NCBI GenBank assembly: GCA_964497955.1
Contig: CAZCFQ010000058.1
Coordinates: 1 to 11,578, forward strand
Direction: 5' to 3'
Origin: PWPR01 sp964497955
GTDB taxonomy: Bacteria; Bacillota; UBA994; PWPR01
DNA length: 11,578 nt
The notes beneath the pieces are model-generated. The model was not told the DNA's origin. It saw only the letters and a program-made list of their open reading frames with translations, and did no database searches. The stretch's first letter is position 1; every line of letters starts with the position of its first letter. Positions 1 to 7,070 of the stretch are shown piece by piece. A program made the position numbers and the translations under genes.

Positions 1-1
1 A

Positions 2-232
2 ATATCTAATTCAAATGTTAAAGGGATTGGTATTGATACAGGAAATATTGACAAAATATATGACTTAAGTTTTCCTAACCATCATCTTTTATTGAAAAAT
101 GAGAAGGTTATAATAGAGAACTTAACTAATTTAGAAGATTTAATAAATAAGGAGTTTATACTTACTGCATTTCCGTTAAAAATTAAATATGGTGATGGTT
201 CTCCAGTTAGAGCTGTTGCATTCATTGATTAA
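2..232 (+). CDS. Cyclase-family (kynurenine formamidase-like) hydrolase, C-terminal part
   Basis: This is the last 76 codons of a gene that begins left of the window, read in the frame that ends at TAA 230-232. The visible protein holds GIGIDTGNID, then HHLLLKNEKVIIENLTNLED, then FPLKIKYGDGSPVRAVAFID. These match the conserved end of the cyclase family (PF04199, metal-dependent amide hydrolases related to bacterial kynurenine formamidase): the IGIDT segment, a loop with the H-LLL-ENLTNL pattern, and the closing PLK-GDGSPVRA block. The metal-binding HxGTHxD motif of the family would lie upstream and cannot be seen, so activity and substrate are unknown. The stop codon runs into a perfect palindrome that probably ends the transcript. 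Family assignment is fairly firm; the substrate is not. Confidence 0.78.
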   Translation: MSNSNVKGIGIDTGNIDKIYDLSFPNHHLLLKNEKVIIENLTNLEDLINKEFILTAFPLKIKYGDGSPVRAVAFID

Positions 233-260
233 GGCTAGAATATTCTAGCCTTAACTATTT
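231..260 (+). terminator. Palindromic hairpin terminator after the cyclase gene
   Basis: Positions 231-252 form a perfect 22-base palindrome with arms AAGGCTAGA and TCTAGCCTT around ATAT. This gives a 9 bp stem with a 4-base loop. It overlaps the last two bases of the stop codon. The downstream stretch TTAACTATTT is only moderately U-rich, so termination may be imperfect. Confidence 0.6.
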
Positions 261-289
261 ATGCAACAGTTTTCTATTTGATGTATAAT
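261..289 (+). promoter_or_regulatory. Putative sigma-A promoter for tldD-tldE-degV
   Basis: A perfect -10 hexamer TATAAT lies at 284-289. The hexamer 17 bases upstream, ATGCAA at 261-266, matches TTGACA poorly (3 of 6), so the call rests on the -10 box and on the position between the upstream hairpin and the tldD ribosome binding site. A start near 296 would give a leader of about 40 bases. Confidence 0.45.
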
Positions 290-334
290 TAGAGTAAGAG
301 AAAGATAAACACATATTATTGGGGGGATAGTAAT

Positions 335-1783
335 ATGCAGAAACAACTTGAATCGTTACTGGACTATTTGAAAGATCAAGGCGTTGAATATGCTGACATT
401 AGGGTACATGATACTGTAACTGAAGAAATTGCTACTGAAAATCAAACTGTAATGAAACTATCAACAGATTACTCAAAAGGCTTTGGAATTAGAGTTTTCT
501 ACCAGGGAGCTTTAGGATTTGCAAGTTCTCATGATTTTGACAAAATGGAAAAAGCAGCTGATAAAGCTCTAGAGATTGCAAAAGCTAGCTCAATAACTCT
601 CAAAAAACCCGTGGAACTAACTAAAAAGGAAATGGTTATAGACAATTATACATCACCTTATAAAATTGACCCTTTTGATGTAAGTAAGAAAGAAAAATTA
701 GATCTTTTGTTTGCCGCAGAGAAAGTAATGAAAGAATCTGCTAGTCTAATTAAAACCTCTGGCTTCATGCAGTTTAAAAAAGAAATGAAAACTTTTGCTG
801 ACACCGATGGTTCCTATATCAGGCAAACCATAGTTATTTCAGGAGGAGGAATACAAGCTTTTGCTGCAAGTAAAAATGATATGCAAACACGATCTTATCC
901 AAACTCTGCTAGAGGAAATTATCAAACAGCTGGATATGAATACATTAAAGAATTAGATTTTGTTAAGAATGCTAAAGAAGTTGCACAAGAAGCTGAGCAA
1001 CTAGTAAATGCTCCTGAATGCCCTAATGGTATTTATGATCTAGTTATTGATGGTACTCAGTTATTTTTACAAATCCATGAAAGTGTAGGTCATCCTACTG
1101 AACTAGATAGAATCTTAGGGTATGAAGCAGGATATGCTGGGACAAGCTTTTTATCTCCTGATATGCTTGATAAGTTTCAATATGGCTCAGACTGTGTAAA
1201 TATTTTCGCAGATGCCACTTCTCCCAAAGGGTTAGGTACCTATGCATATGACGATGAAGGCGTAAAAGCTCAAAAAACCCCTTTAATAGTTAATGGGATT
1301 TTTAAAGGTGTTACTTCATCTAGAGATACTGCTAGTGAAATAGGAAAAAAATCTAGTGGTGCTGCAAGAGCTAGTGGCTGGAATAGAATACCTATAGTTA
1401 GAATGACAAACATTAATTTATTACCCGGGAAATATTCTCTTAAAGAACTAATCGCAGATGTAGATGATGGTCTTTTGTTGAAAACAAATAAAAGTTGGAG
1501 TATTGATGATAAACGCCTCAACTTCCAATTTGCTACTGAGATTGCTTATGAAATTAAAGGCGGAGAACTAACAGGACAGATATATAAAAACCCAATTTAC
1601 TCTGGAATTTCGTATGAATTTTGGAGAAGTTGTGATGGTATTGCAAACAAAGATCATTGGGTAATGTATGGTACTCCTAACTGTGGAAAAGGAGAGCCAT
1701 CTCAAGTTATGCATGTAGGACATGGATGCTCACCAGCAAGATTTAGAGATGTGAAAGTAGGTGTTTCTAATAATGCTAGATAG
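335..1783 (+). CDS. tldD: TldD metalloprotease subunit
   Basis: TldD is the catalytic subunit of the TldD/TldE heterodimeric zinc protease. The pair degrades small unfolded peptides and, in Escherichia coli, matures microcin B17 and trims CcdA. The 482-residue protein is close to the usual family length. The zinc motif HESVGH (HExxxH) sits at residues 248-253. The third zinc ligand is probably C450 in the CGKGEPSQ segment, which corresponds to the CGK cysteine of E. coli TldD. The N-terminal part carries the dimerisation domain. The ATG at 335 is preceded by GGGGGGA at 321-327, a G-rich ribosome binding site with 7-8 base spacing. It overlaps the next gene, tldE, so the two subunits are probably made in equal amounts. 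No signal peptide is visible, in line with a cytoplasmic enzyme. The natural substrate here is not known. Confidence 0.95.
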   Translation: MQKQLESLLDYLKDQGVEYADIRVHDTVTEEIATENQTVMKLSTDYSKGFGIRVFYQGALGFASSHDFDKMEKAADKALEIAKASSITLKKPVELTKKEMVIDNYTSPYKIDPFDVSKKEKLDLLFAAEKVMKESASLIKTSGFMQFKKEMKTFADTDGSYIRQTIVISGGGIQAFAASKNDMQTRSYPNSARGNYQTAGYEYIKELDFVKNAKEVAQEAEQLVNAPECPNGIYDLVIDGTQLFLQIHESVGHPTELDRILGYEAGYAGTSFLSPDMLDKFQYGSDCVNIFADATSPKGLGTYAYDDEGVKAQKTPLIVNGIFKGVTSSRDTASEIGKKSSGAARASGWNRIPIVRMTNINLLPGKYSLKELIADVDDGLLLKTNKSWSIDDKRLNFQFATEIAYEIKGGELTGQIYKNPIYSGISYEFWRSCDGIANKDHWVMYGTPNCGKGEPSQVMHVGHGCSPARFRDVKVGVSNNAR

Positions 1784-3107
1784 AATAGATTCTTATAAAA
1801 TAATTAACTATATAATAAAAAATACTAGTGACTATAAAACTAGTGTTTTAATTAATGGACAAGCACAAGGTTTGACTCGATTTGCTAACTCTACCATCCA
1901 CCAAAATGTTTTTGAAGACAGTGTAGAAGTTAATATTCAAGCCATATTAGATGGCAAAAAAGGAGAAATTACTACTAGTGATTTATCTGAAAAAGGATTA
2001 GATTTAGCGATAGAGCAACTTAAAGAAAACTTAGAGCTTTCACCTGTTAAAGATTATCCACCGTTAGTAAAGAAACCTTTATTGTCTGAAGTTTGCTCAT
2101 ACAAAAGTGATCTAGTTAAAAAATTTGGAGTGACACAAAGAGCTACACACCTAAAAGAAGCATTTGAGATGCTACCAAAAGACTATTTGGCTTATGGAAT
2201 CTATAGCTTAACTACAATGTTAATGGCTTATGGCAATAGCAACCATGTGAAAAGGTACTTAAAAAATAACTATGTTAAATTAAATACTTTAATCTCTGAT
2301 GGCAATGACGGTACAGCCTTTTACTCAACATTAACACAAGACCCTAACGGGTTAAAAGTTAATGATATATTTAATAATGTAATTAATCGTGTAAATGTGA
2401 ACAAAAACAGAAAAACAATTGAAACAGGAGAATACACCGTAATACTTGAACCAGCTGCTGTTGCTAACATTTTGATGTATCTTAGTTTTGCTGGCTTTAG
2501 TGCAAAAAGTGTCCAAGATAATTACAGCTTCTTATCAAATAAAATAGGTGAAAAAGTCTTTGATGAGAAAGTTTCAATAGTTGATGACTGGCATAATCAC
2601 AATACTATGCCACTACCTTTCGATATGGAAGGGTTTGAGCGCAAGAAATTAAACATTATTGAAAACGGAGTAGCTAAAGATTTAGCATATGACAGCCTTA
2701 GTGCTTATAAAGAAGAGGTTAAGTCTACAGGGCACTCTGTTTCTATGCCAGATCGTGGTGGAATACCACTAAACATTGTTATGGATGGCGGAGAAAAAAC
2801 TTTAGAAGAAATTATTAAAGAAACTGATGAAGCTATATTAGTGTCTCGCTTTCACTATATGAATATAGTAAATCCTAGAACTGCGCAGCTTACAGCTTTA
2901 ACAAGAGATGGATTATTCCAAGTTAAAGAAGGAAAAATTGATCACGCTCTTGAAAATATGAGATTTACTGAAAGCATATTGAATGCATTTAATAATATTG
3001 TTGAAATATCAAAAGATAGACAGCGTGTACCTACTTTGATAGGTAACTATTATGTCCCGGCTCTTAAGATTAAAAACTTTAATTTTACAGGTAAAACAAA
3101 AAGTTAA
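1773..3107 (+). CDS. tldE: TldE (PmbA) partner subunit of the TldD/TldE protease
   Basis: This is a TldD paralogue without the HExxxH zinc site. The equivalent segment reads LEPAAVANILMYLSFAGF (from about residue 225), as expected for TldE/PmbA, which shapes the active-site tunnel but does not bind zinc. The C-terminal segment VSRFHYMNIVNPRTAQLTAL followed by RDGLFQVKEGKI is typical of PmbA. An upstream in-frame GTG at 1761 would add four residues. I prefer ATG 1773 (444 aa) because AGGTG at 1758-1762 sits 10 bases upstream. That start lies inside tldD, whose stop is at 1781-1783, giving an 11-base overlap and probable translational coupling. The 20-base gap to the DegV gene suggests all three share a transcript. 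Adjacent tldD and tldE genes indicate a dedicated heterodimer. Confidence 0.92.
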   Translation: MLDRIDSYKIINYIIKNTSDYKTSVLINGQAQGLTRFANSTIHQNVFEDSVEVNIQAILDGKKGEITTSDLSEKGLDLAIEQLKENLELSPVKDYPPLVKKPLLSEVCSYKSDLVKKFGVTQRATHLKEAFEMLPKDYLAYGIYSLTTMLMAYGNSNHVKRYLKNNYVKLNTLISDGNDGTAFYSTLTQDPNGLKVNDIFNNVINRVNVNKNRKTIETGEYTVILEPAAVANILMYLSFAGFSAKSVQDNYSFLSNKIGEKVFDEKVSIVDDWHNHNTMPLPFDMEGFERKKLNIIENGVAKDLAYDSLSAYKEEVKSTGHSVSMPDRGGIPLNIVMDGGEKTLEEIIKETDEAILVSRFHYMNIVNPRTAQLTALTRDGLFQVKEGKIDHALENMRFTESILNAFNNIVEISKDRQRVPTLIGNYYVPALKIKNFNFTGKTKS

Positions 3108-3127
3108 CTAGAATTGGAAGTGGAAAA

Positions 3128-3970
3128 ATGGATGATTATTTAATTCTTGTTGATAGTAGTTGCGACATTAGTGATGAAATGAAAAAGGATATGCCATTAG
3201 AAGTCGTCCCAATTAACCTTACAATTGATAATTCAGACTATATTGATGATGGTAGCATAGACTTAGATGAGTTTCTTGATAAAATGGCTAACAGTAAGGA
3301 TGGCCCTAAAACTTCAGCTCCAGCTCCAGGTTTATTTATGCAACACTTTGAAAAAGCTGAAACAATCTTTATAATATGTATTTCTAAAGAAATAAGTTCT
3401 TCCTATAACAATGCCTTAATTGCAAAGGAAATGTATTTAGAAAATCATCCAGAAAAGCATATTGAAGTAATTGACTCAAGAAGTGCTTCTGTAGCATTAG
3501 CTTTGTTAGCAATCAATTTAGATCAAAAGTTAAAAAATGAAGTACCTATTGAAAAAGCAGTAAGTGAAGTGCGACAATATGCTCATAAAATGACAACTCT
3601 ATTTGTATTAAATGACTTAAGCAACCTATTGAAGTCAGGCAGAATAACTCACCTAAGCAAAATATTTGCTTCAATACTAAATATTAAACCTTTAATGGGA
3701 TCTGATGGTAAAGGTGGAATTGGGCTTGTAAAAAAAGTTCGGGGATATAAAAGAGCCATAAATGATATGCTTGATAGCATAGGAGAGACTCCTATGTTAG
3801 AACTTAAAGACAAAGTATTAGGAATAGCTTATTGCAAGGCTCCCGATGAGGCAAAAGAGTTTGCAAAAGAGGTGAAAAAACGCTATCCGTTTATGCAAGT
3901 TCATATAACTGCAATGAGAGCTACAATAAGTGTATATGCTAATATTAAAGGACTATTGATAGCCTATTAA
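3128..3970 (+). CDS. DegV family fatty-acid-binding protein (FakB-like)
   Basis: DegV proteins bind a single fatty acid. The FakB members present it to the kinase FakA, so that acyl-phosphate can enter phospholipid synthesis. Family marks are DSSCDI at residues 9-14, TSAPAPG at 62-68 (usual form TSQPSPG), ISSSYNNA at 89-96 (the ligand-carboxylate serine region), DSRSAS at 116-121, and a NDLSNLLKSGRIT segment in the usual LxxGGRIS position. At 280 aa the length is normal. The usual C-terminal HTGPGALG motif is replaced by YANIKGLL from Y270, so the histidine tied to the FakA reaction is absent. It may be a divergent DegV with another lipid role. ATG 3128 has GGAAGTGG at 3116-3123 upstream. No fakA lies nearby. 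It is the last gene before a strong terminator. Confidence 0.88.
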   Translation: MDDYLILVDSSCDISDEMKKDMPLEVVPINLTIDNSDYIDDGSIDLDEFLDKMANSKDGPKTSAPAPGLFMQHFEKAETIFIICISKEISSSYNNALIAKEMYLENHPEKHIEVIDSRSASVALALLAINLDQKLKNEVPIEKAVSEVRQYAHKMTTLFVLNDLSNLLKSGRITHLSKIFASILNIKPLMGSDGKGGIGLVKKVRGYKRAINDMLDSIGETPMLELKDKVLGIAYCKAPDEAKEFAKEVKKRYPFMQVHITAMRATISVYANIKGLLIAY

Positions 3971-3973
3971 TAA

Positions 3974-4030
3974 AACTTCCTCTAGCAGACAAATCTGTTA
4001 GAGGAAGTTATTTAATTTCTTTTTGTTTTG
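3974..4030 (+). terminator. Strong intrinsic terminator after the DegV gene
   Basis: Positions 3974-3989 (AACTTCCTCTAGCAGA) pair with 3994-4009 (TCTGTTAGAGGAAGTT). This makes a 16 bp stem with one G-U pair and a CAAA loop. A T-rich tail follows, ending in TTTCTTTTTGTTTT. It closes the tldD-tldE-degV unit. Confidence 0.85.
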
Positions 4031-4056
4031 ATATATTATAAAATAAATATTATGTT
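4028..4056 (+). promoter_or_regulatory. Possible promoter for the DUF1361 gene
   Basis: TTGATA at 4028-4033 (5 of 6 to the -35 consensus) is followed 17 bases later by TATGTT at 4051-4056 (4 of 6). This would place the start only about 14 bases before the ATG, which is tight for the ribosome binding site at 4065-4070. An alternative -10 is TATAAA at 4037-4042. A promoter is expected here because of the upstream terminator, but its exact position is uncertain. Confidence 0.3.
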
Positions 4057-4076
4057 TTAATTATAGGAGAATTCTG

Positions 4077-4739
4077 ATGAAACGTTATTTGCCAAAAACA
4101 AGCTCAAAGCAGCTATTAATTATGCTAAGCGCTATAGTATTAATTCTTTTCATTATCAAATTTGCTTTTTATGATGATACCCACTTGTCTTTCTTAATAT
4201 GGAATTTATTTTTAGCGTGGATACCTTTGTTAATTTTATATATAATTTCTGCATTACCTCAAAAAGCTATAAACTCAGTTATAGCAATAGTTCTTTTTTT
4301 CTTCTGGTTAATTTTCTATCCCAATGCACCCTATATAATAACAGACTTAGTTCATATAGCTAATATTCCTATATCCTTAACTTTTAGTAGCACCGATTTA
4401 TTATCTTGGTTAAAGATTACAATTATTTTCTTATCTATTTGGCTAGGTATTTTATTATCATTTTATAGCTTATATCCAATTCATTATTTTGTAAAAAATA
4501 AAACTGGGGATTTTTTTGGAAAAGTTTTCTTAATTTTATTCTCAATTATTAGTTCGTATGGCATATATATTGGCAGATTTACAAGATTGAATAGCTGGAA
4601 CTTTTTCACTACCCCGAAATTAATTTTATCTGTAATCAAGAATTCATTTATAGTGGAAAACTTTATGTTTATTATCCTGTTTTCTTTGACATTTTATTTA
4701 ATTTATAGTTCTATTCATATATTAAAACATAATAAGTAA
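4077..4739 (+). CDS. DUF1361 family integral membrane protein
   Basis: This is a hydrophobic 220-residue protein with about six membrane segments (roughly 12-30, 37-59, 66-81, 109-133, 147-167 and 194-212). The conserved pattern of DUF1361 is visible: WNLFLAWIPL at 42-51, FYPNAPYIITDLVHI at 80-94, and GIYIGRFTRLNSW at 162-174. The family has no established biochemical function that I can name. The polar residues inside these blocks (N43, N83, D90, R167, R170, N172) are candidates for a functional site within the membrane. The ATG at 4077 has AGGAGA at 4065-4070 with six-base spacing. The gene stands alone between the DegV terminator and a hairpin shared with the convergent DUF975 gene, so it is probably its own transcription unit. 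Confidence 0.82.
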   Translation: MKRYLPKTSSKQLLIMLSAIVLILFIIKFAFYDDTHLSFLIWNLFLAWIPLLILYIISALPQKAINSVIAIVLFFFWLIFYPNAPYIITDLVHIANIPISLTFSSTDLLSWLKITIIFLSIWLGILLSFYSLYPIHYFVKNKTGDFFGKVFLILFSIISSYGIYIGRFTRLNSWNFFTTPKLILSVIKNSFIVENFMFIILFSLTFYLIYSSIHILKHNK

Positions 4740-4763
4740 GGCAGGAAAATTCCTGCCTTTTTT
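4738..4763. terminator. Bidirectional terminator between DUF1361 and DUF975 genes
   Basis: AAGGCAGGAA (4738-4747) and TTCCTGCCTT (4750-4759) form a 10 bp stem around a short AA centre; a slightly opened loop is more likely in RNA. On the + strand a run of six T follows at 4758-4763. On the - strand the tail is less U-rich (TTACTTATTATG). The arms begin in the stop codon of the + gene and abut the stop of the - gene, so one hairpin serves both convergent units. Confidence 0.8.
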
Positions 4764-5403
4764 AGTTGATTATATATGCATCATTTCTTTGTCTTGCTTT
4801 TAGATCCTCATAAAACTCTATTTTTGAGGCATCAAAATATGGTTTCAAATACAAAAATCCTAATCCTAATGTAATAATGCTTAACAAAAATAACCCTGCA
4901 AAGCTTATTACAAACTGAAAATATCTCATCTTATTTCCATTCATAATTATTTTACTCTCCTGAATAGCTTGGTAAGCATTCATTTGTGGATTATCTTGAA
5001 GTATTAAATAAACCATTGAGTAAGAAATAGCAGCGATTATTCCAGGAATTATCAATAAAAGTGCCCATAATACTATAAATATAGTAGTTACGATATGGGC
5101 GATAAACGTTTCTTTGAATCTCTCACTAAAACCTAAAAATACTTGTGATATATTTCCATTACCATTCTTCAAAGATTTTATAAAATAGAGATACCCATAA
5201 GTTAGTGGACCCGTAACTATAAGAGCAAAAATCTGCCCAAATCCTCCGCTTAGACCAAATTTAAAGTTCCCAGACTCAAAGCCTAACCAAGACTCGCCAT
5301 TTGATACACTAGTAAATAACAAAACAATAATTGTAACAATGACTATTTCTGGCCAATTTCCATCTAAATAAGTTTTTGCCTTTTGTTTATAATTTTCATT
5401 CAT
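4762..5403 (-). CDS. DUF975 family membrane protein, downstream partner of serS
   Basis: This 213-residue membrane protein has hydrophobic segments near residues 18-32, 55-75, 100-132 (probably two passes) and 162-186. DUF975 marks are the IIPGIIAAISYSMVYLIL block at 118-135, then DNPQMNAYQAIQESKIIMNG at 137-156, and the C-terminal PYFDASKIEFYEDL at 188-201. The family's molecular function is unknown. The ATG (complement of 5401-5403) lies four bases after the serS stop. Its ribosome binding site GAGGT is formed by the last serS codons and stop (GTG AGG TAA), which strongly suggests translational coupling. It therefore falls under the serS T-box. Whether that link to serine supply is functional or incidental cannot be told from the sequence. 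Confidence 0.83.
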   Translation of the reverse strand: MNENYKQKAKTYLDGNWPEIVIVTIIVLLFTSVSNGESWLGFESGNFKFGLSGGFGQIFALIVTGPLTYGYLYFIKSLKNGNGNISQVFLGFSERFKETFIAHIVTTIFIVLWALLLIIPGIIAAISYSMVYLILQDNPQMNAYQAIQESKIIMNGNKMRYFQFVISFAGLFLLSIITLGLGFLYLKPYFDASKIEFYEDLKARQRNDAYIIN

Positions 5404-5407
5404 ATAA

Positions 5408-6685
5408 TTACCTCACACAAATTTTTTCTATTCCGCCCATATACTTTGACAAAGCTTTAGGGATTTTTACACTTCCATCTTCTTGCTGATGATTCTCTAA
5501 TAAAGCAGCAATGCATCGACCAATAGCTAACCCTGATCCATTTAGGGTGTGTACAAAGTCTAAATTACCAGACTCTTCATTTCTATATCTAATATTTGCG
5601 CGTCTAGCTTGGTAGTCTCTACAATTACTACAAGAAGATATTTCTACGTAATCATTATAACTTGGCATCCATACTTCTAAATCATATTTTTTAGCTGCAC
5701 TAATTCCCAAATCTCCTGTACACATTTCGATTATTCTATATGGTAACTCAAGTTTTTCTAGTACATGTTTAGCTGCATCTACCATATTATCAAGTGCTTT
5801 TGGTGAATCTTCTTGTTTTACAAAGTTTATCATCTCAACTTTATCAAACTGATGTTGCCTAATTAAACCTCTTGTATCTCTTCCAGCAGCTCCAGCTTCT
5901 GCTCTAAAACAAGCACTGTATGCGCAATATTTTATGGGAAATTCATCTTCTGTTAGAATATCATCTCTATAAATGTTAGTAACAGGCACCTCTGCTGTTG
6001 GTATCAAATAGTAGTCTTCATCTTCTACTTTAAAAGCATCCTCAGCAAATTTAGGTAATTGACCAGTGCCAATCATGCTATCAGTATTCACTAAATACGG
6101 TGGTAAGACTTCAGAGTAACCATGTTTTTGTACATGTAAATCTATCATAAAAGCAGCTAATGCTCTAACCATTCTTGCTCCGTGCCCTCTAAACATAGTA
6201 AACCTTGCGCCTGTAATTTTTGCTGCTGTTGCAAAATCTAATATATTTAAGTCAGGGCCAATATCCCAATGTGCTTTTGGTATAAACTTAAAATCTTTTG
6301 GTGTGCCCCACCTGTATACTTCTACATTCTCAGATTCATCTTTTCCAACAGGAACATCTTTATCAGGGATATTTGGGGTAATCAATAGAATTTCTTCTAT
6401 CTCATTTTCAATATCCTTTAAACTATCATCCATTACTTTAATTTTATCTCCTACTCCGCGCATCTCTTCTATAATTGGCTTTATGTTTTTACCTTCTTTT
6501 TTCATTACTGGTATTTTTCTTGAGACTTCATTCTTCAAATGTTTTAATTGCTCAACTTCAGATATGATTTCTCTACGTTTTTCATCTAAGATTACTAATC
6601 TATCTACTTGAAATTCTTCTCCTCTAGTTTGTAGTCTTTGTTTTACTTCTTTTGGATTATTTCTAATTTCTTTAATATCTAGCAT
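5408..6685 (-). CDS. serS: Seryl-tRNA synthetase
   Basis: SerS attaches serine to tRNA-Ser, and also to tRNA-Sec where present. The 425-residue length is standard. Residues about 27-100 form the long antiparallel coiled-coil arm, rich in charged residues, that grips the long variable arm of tRNA-Ser. Class II motifs follow: the TAEVPVTN serine-binding loop at 230-237, motif 2 FRAEAG at 260-265 with RGLIRQHQFDKVEM after it, and motif 3 NGSGLAIGR at 382-390. The C-terminus has the family-typical VKIPKALSKYMGG. The ATG is preceded by a near-perfect AAGGAGGT ribosome binding site on the - strand. Expression should be controlled by the T-box leader directly upstream, and the DUF975 gene is coupled behind it. 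Confidence 0.98.
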   Translation of the reverse strand: MLDIKEIRNNPKEVKQRLQTRGEEFQVDRLVILDEKRREIISEVEQLKHLKNEVSRKIPVMKKEGKNIKPIIEEMRGVGDKIKVMDDSLKDIENEIEEILLITPNIPDKDVPVGKDESENVEVYRWGTPKDFKFIPKAHWDIGPDLNILDFATAAKITGARFTMFRGHGARMVRALAAFMIDLHVQKHGYSEVLPPYLVNTDSMIGTGQLPKFAEDAFKVEDEDYYLIPTAEVPVTNIYRDDILTEDEFPIKYCAYSACFRAEAGAAGRDTRGLIRQHQFDKVEMINFVKQEDSPKALDNMVDAAKHVLEKLELPYRIIEMCTGDLGISAAKKYDLEVWMPSYNDYVEISSCSNCRDYQARRANIRYRNEESGNLDFVHTLNGSGLAIGRCIAALLENHQQEDGSVKIPKALSKYMGGIEKICVR

Positions 6686-6711
6686 TTTAATACCTCCTTA
6701 TATTTTAAAAC

Positions 6712-6736
6712 AAAAAAACGCCCCTTAAAAGGGACG
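6712..6736 (-). terminator. Regulated terminator of the serS T-box
   Basis: On the - strand CGTCCCT pairs with AGGGGCG (7 bp with one U-G pair, TTTA loop), followed by seven T. The 5' arm overlaps the CCCTT that the T-box core needs for the antiterminator, so the two structures exclude each other. Confidence 0.88.
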
Positions 6737-6837
6737 AGGATTACCCGCGTTACCACCCTTATTGGCTAGGCCCGGCTTAATTAGATAACGGTTTTACCCG
6801 TGTCAAACTACTTAAATTCATTTAACAACTCAAAGGT

Positions 6838-6840
6838 GCT
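6838..6840 (-). promoter_or_regulatory. T-box specifier codon AGC (Ser)
   Basis: Read on the - strand, AGC followed by A sits directly 3' of the 10 bp upper Stem I helix and two bases before the lower helix, which is where a T-box specifier lies. AGC would pair with the GCU anticodon of tRNA-Ser. This agrees with the downstream gene being serS. Confidence 0.8.
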
Positions 6841-6936
6841 ATTAAATATTACTATTTGGTGATTCTCAGCTACCTCACCTCTCTGTAATCAAGCAAATAT
6901 TTAATCTGTCCTTTTCAACGCTTTTCTTTGAGCAGT

Positions 6937-6965
6937 ATTATACAATTATTAGCTAAAACATGCAA
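6937..6965 (-). promoter_or_regulatory. Promoter of the serS-DUF975 operon
   Basis: On the - strand a perfect TATAAT (6942-6937) lies 17 bases downstream of TTGCAT (6965-6960), a half-consensus -35 box. Transcription would start near 6930, almost exactly at the 5' edge of the T-box Stem I, which supports the assignment. Confidence 0.65.
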
Positions 6966-7070
6966 GTGTTAATTAAATTATTCATCTAAAAAGTTTTTAA
7001 TTATACTGTATACAATTTATGAAATCTATGCTAATCTAAAAACGTAAATACTTAAGGGAGGCTGTTTTCT

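Larger units (their letters stand above)
6712..6932 (-). ncRNA. T-box riboswitch leader of serS (serine)
   Basis: On the - strand this leader has the parts of a T-box. Stem I has a lower helix CTCAAAG (6932-6926) with CTTTGAG (6835-6829), and a 10 bp upper helix ATTAAATATT (6905-6896) with AATATTTAAT (6850-6841). The distal part has AGAGAG and a GGTGA/TCACC stem closing GGTAGCTGAGAA. A short stem III-like hairpin ACGG/CCGT lies at 6801-6788. The T-box core AAGGGTGGTAACGCGGG lies at 6760-6744, and a terminator with a T7 tail at 6736-6712. The specifier loop carries AGC, a serine codon. Uncharged tRNA-Ser should pair with the specifier and the UGGU bulge, favour the antiterminator (AAGGG with CCCTT) and let serS be transcribed. 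This accounts for most of the 385-base gap between serS and the aminotransferase gene; the remainder holds the two divergent promoters. Confidence 0.95.

Noticed and set aside
1270..1521. An 83-codon open frame on the - strand inside tldD
   Set aside because: It is a shadow of a well-supported gene with no ribosome binding site or promoter.
6303..6611. A 102-codon open frame on the + strand inside serS
   Set aside because: It is antisense to the serS coiled-coil arm. Its Ser/Ile/Phe-rich composition is what the complement of Glu/Lys/Asp codons gives, and there is no ribosome binding site.
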